From: Williamsia faeni
GTDB lineage: Bacteria; Actinomycetota; Actinomycetes; Mycobacteriales; Mycobacteriaceae
Assembly (NCBI GenBank): GCA_003202005.1
Contig: QJJF01000001.1
Location: 651,099-715,098 of the forward strand
Length of the DNA: 64,000 nt
Reading direction: 5' to 3'
The notes under the pieces are model-generated. The model was not told where the DNA came from. It saw nothing but the letters and a program-made list of their open reading frames with translations, and searched no databases. The position numbers and the translations under genes are program-made. Each line of letters opens with the position of its first letter. Position 1 is the stretch's first letter. Shown here one piece after another: positions 63,233 to 64,000 of this stretch.

Positions 63233-63595
63233 CTATTCGAGCCGGCCGCTGTCGGTGGCAGTCCACTGGCCACTGCCCGGATCCAGCCGGGATGTCCGGT
63301 ATCCACCGTCGCGGTTCACCTCGGTGATCAGATCGACCTGACCGTCCTGGTCGGTATCGGTGTACACCGTCATCCCCGCCGGCCCGGTGCGGGTCAGGGA
63401 GTCGGCAAGACCGTCGGCATCGGTATCCAGATCGGCCGGTCCGAGGTCCCAGACCCGGTCGTTCTCGACGATCCACAGGTTGTCGTACGCCTCGCTGCCC
63501 ATCCCCTGATCAGGCGTGATCGCAGCAGCCGGGTGAAACTGCAGCCCCTGATCAGCCGCATCGTCACCGAACTCGGTTCCAAAGTCGCCGTCCAT
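63233..63595 (-). CDS. Small acidic protein with aspartate-rich calcium-type repeats
   Basis: This protein of about 120 residues has no signal peptide. The C-terminal half has aspartate-rich loops DLDTDADGLADSLT and DTDQDGQVDLITEVNRDGG, similar to the calcium-binding thrombospondin type 3 or dockerin-like repeats of many actinobacterial small proteins. The N-terminal part is acidic. ATG at 63595 (MDGDFGTEF) is preferred over a longer start at 63667 because the added residues are not acidic and lack similarity. Calcium binding is inferred. It starts 82 bases after the partial gene to its right on the same strand. Confidence 0.65.
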   Translation of the reverse strand: MDGDFGTEFGDDAADQGLQFHPAAAITPDQGMGSEAYDNLWIVENDRVWDLGPADLDTDADGLADSLTRTGPAGMTVYTDTDQDGQVDLITEVNRDGGYRTSRLDPGSGQWTATDSGRLE

Positions 63596-63677
63596 CGCAT
63601 CCGCCCCCGTCGTCGTGGTCGCAGGTCTGAGGTCTTGGACGCACCGATCCGGCCGCTGGTTCCGCACCCGGGGGACT

Positions 63678-64000
63678 TCAGTGACCGATGGCGATCAGAA
63701 CCTCGTCGAGTCGATCCCTCGCCTCCACGGCTGCAGCGAGTCGTCGCAGGTCGCGCTCACGCCACTCGGGGGCCACGCGCCGACGGGCCCGGATCTGCGC
63801 ATCGAGTTCGGCGACCCGGTCGGAGACCGTCTGCGCGCGATGCTCATAGAACCGGGCCAGTCGTCCGCCGAGGACGGATTCGGTTGCCTGCACCTGCCGC
63901 GCGATGTCCTGTTCGATCCGGCCGCGCATGGTGACGACCGCTTCACTTGCCCAGGCGGCCATGGATGTCCGGAGCGCCGACAGTCGTCGTAGCCGTACCA
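63678..64000 (-). CDS. Partial gene, C-terminal helical domain
   Basis: The reading frame is open to the right edge, so the start lies outside the window. The visible part has about 107 residues, highly charged and probably helical (MRGRIEQDIARQVQATESVL, RVAELDAQIRARRRV), with a coiled-coil-like pattern. An ATG at 63962 gives a 94-residue protein, but the frame continues upstream without a stop (RLRRLSALRTS). It could be the tail of a dynamin-like or other large protein, though no motif proves it. I do not recognise the family. Confidence 0.5.
   Translation of the reverse strand, partial: VRLRRLSALRTSMAAWASEAVVTMRGRIEQDIARQVQATESVLGGRLARFYEHRAQTVSDRVAELDAQIRARRRVAPEWRERDLRRLAAAVEARDRLDEVLIAIGH

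Noticed and set aside
1-64000. tRNA, rRNA, insertion sequences or prophage.
   Set aside because: No transposase, integrase or phage gene, and no tRNA-like cloverleaf or rRNA sequence was noticed on reading; a covariance-model search was not possible.

Overview
The window is 64 kb of high-GC DNA from a mycolic-acid actinobacterium (order Mycobacteriales). Dense, often overlapping genes, GTG starts, the arabinan transferase AftD, a FabG4/HtdX/FadA2/FadE5 fatty-acid set, a wax ester synthase/DGAT and GTP-dependent PEP carboxykinase all point there. Gordonia or a close relative is the best guess (inference, not tested). Much of the right half follows, in inverted order, the Mycobacterium tuberculosis stretch Rv0244c to Rv0224c, as recalled from memory.

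Layout. 1-3.1 kb: the end of a fumarylacetoacetase-family gene, a YibE/F membrane protein, a small secreted protein, a TPR-like protein and two facing 21-bp repeat arrays. 3.1-6.7 kb: a probable GntR-MFS-thioesterase-hydrolase operon with a palindrome over the GntR start codon. 6.7-15.2 kb: single genes (ATP-grasp enzyme, two membrane proteins, orphan D12 adenine methylase, hydrolase, WS/DGAT, endonuclease IV). 15.4-19.9 kb: fadE5, a CitE-like lyase, an SDR and a membrane protein.

20.0-34.1 kb is a siderophore locus. It holds a three-gene FecCD/FepC-type uptake system, an isochorismate synthase, a large protein with a sigma-region-4-like helix-turn-helix, an FxbA-like formyltransferase, an aspartate decarboxylase (PanD), an MbtH protein, an ornithine N-monooxygenase, two half-size ABC transporters and a siderophore-interacting flavoprotein. 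Three sites resemble the IdeR/DtxR iron box. No NRPS is present, so the assembly line must lie elsewhere. The formyltransferase, PanD and N-oxygenase together predict a siderophore containing formyl-hydroxyornithine and beta-alanine, as in exochelin MS. The isochorismate synthase suggests a possible aryl cap as well. The two ABC halves are strikingly asymmetric: one keeps only LSGGQ, the other keeps everything except LSGGQ.

34.1-41.7 kb: MTA phosphorylase, then fadA2, fabG4-htdX, a TetR regulator, lpqI, a universal stress protein and a DUF2613 protein. The sequence TTAC[TC]-N4-[AG]GTAA occurs upstream of fadE5, between fadA2 and fabG4, and upstream of tetR, suggesting one TetR-controlled fatty-acid regulon. 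41.6-57.4 kb: cell-envelope genes (aftD, acyltransferase, DUF3068 protein, flippase, membrane protein, glycosyltransferase, methyltransferase) with an inserted MocR/EamA pair. 57.5-64 kb: an FtsX-type ABC system, pckA, a small acidic protein with aspartate-rich repeats and the end of an unidentified gene. I saw no rRNA, tRNA, IS element, phage or CRISPR.
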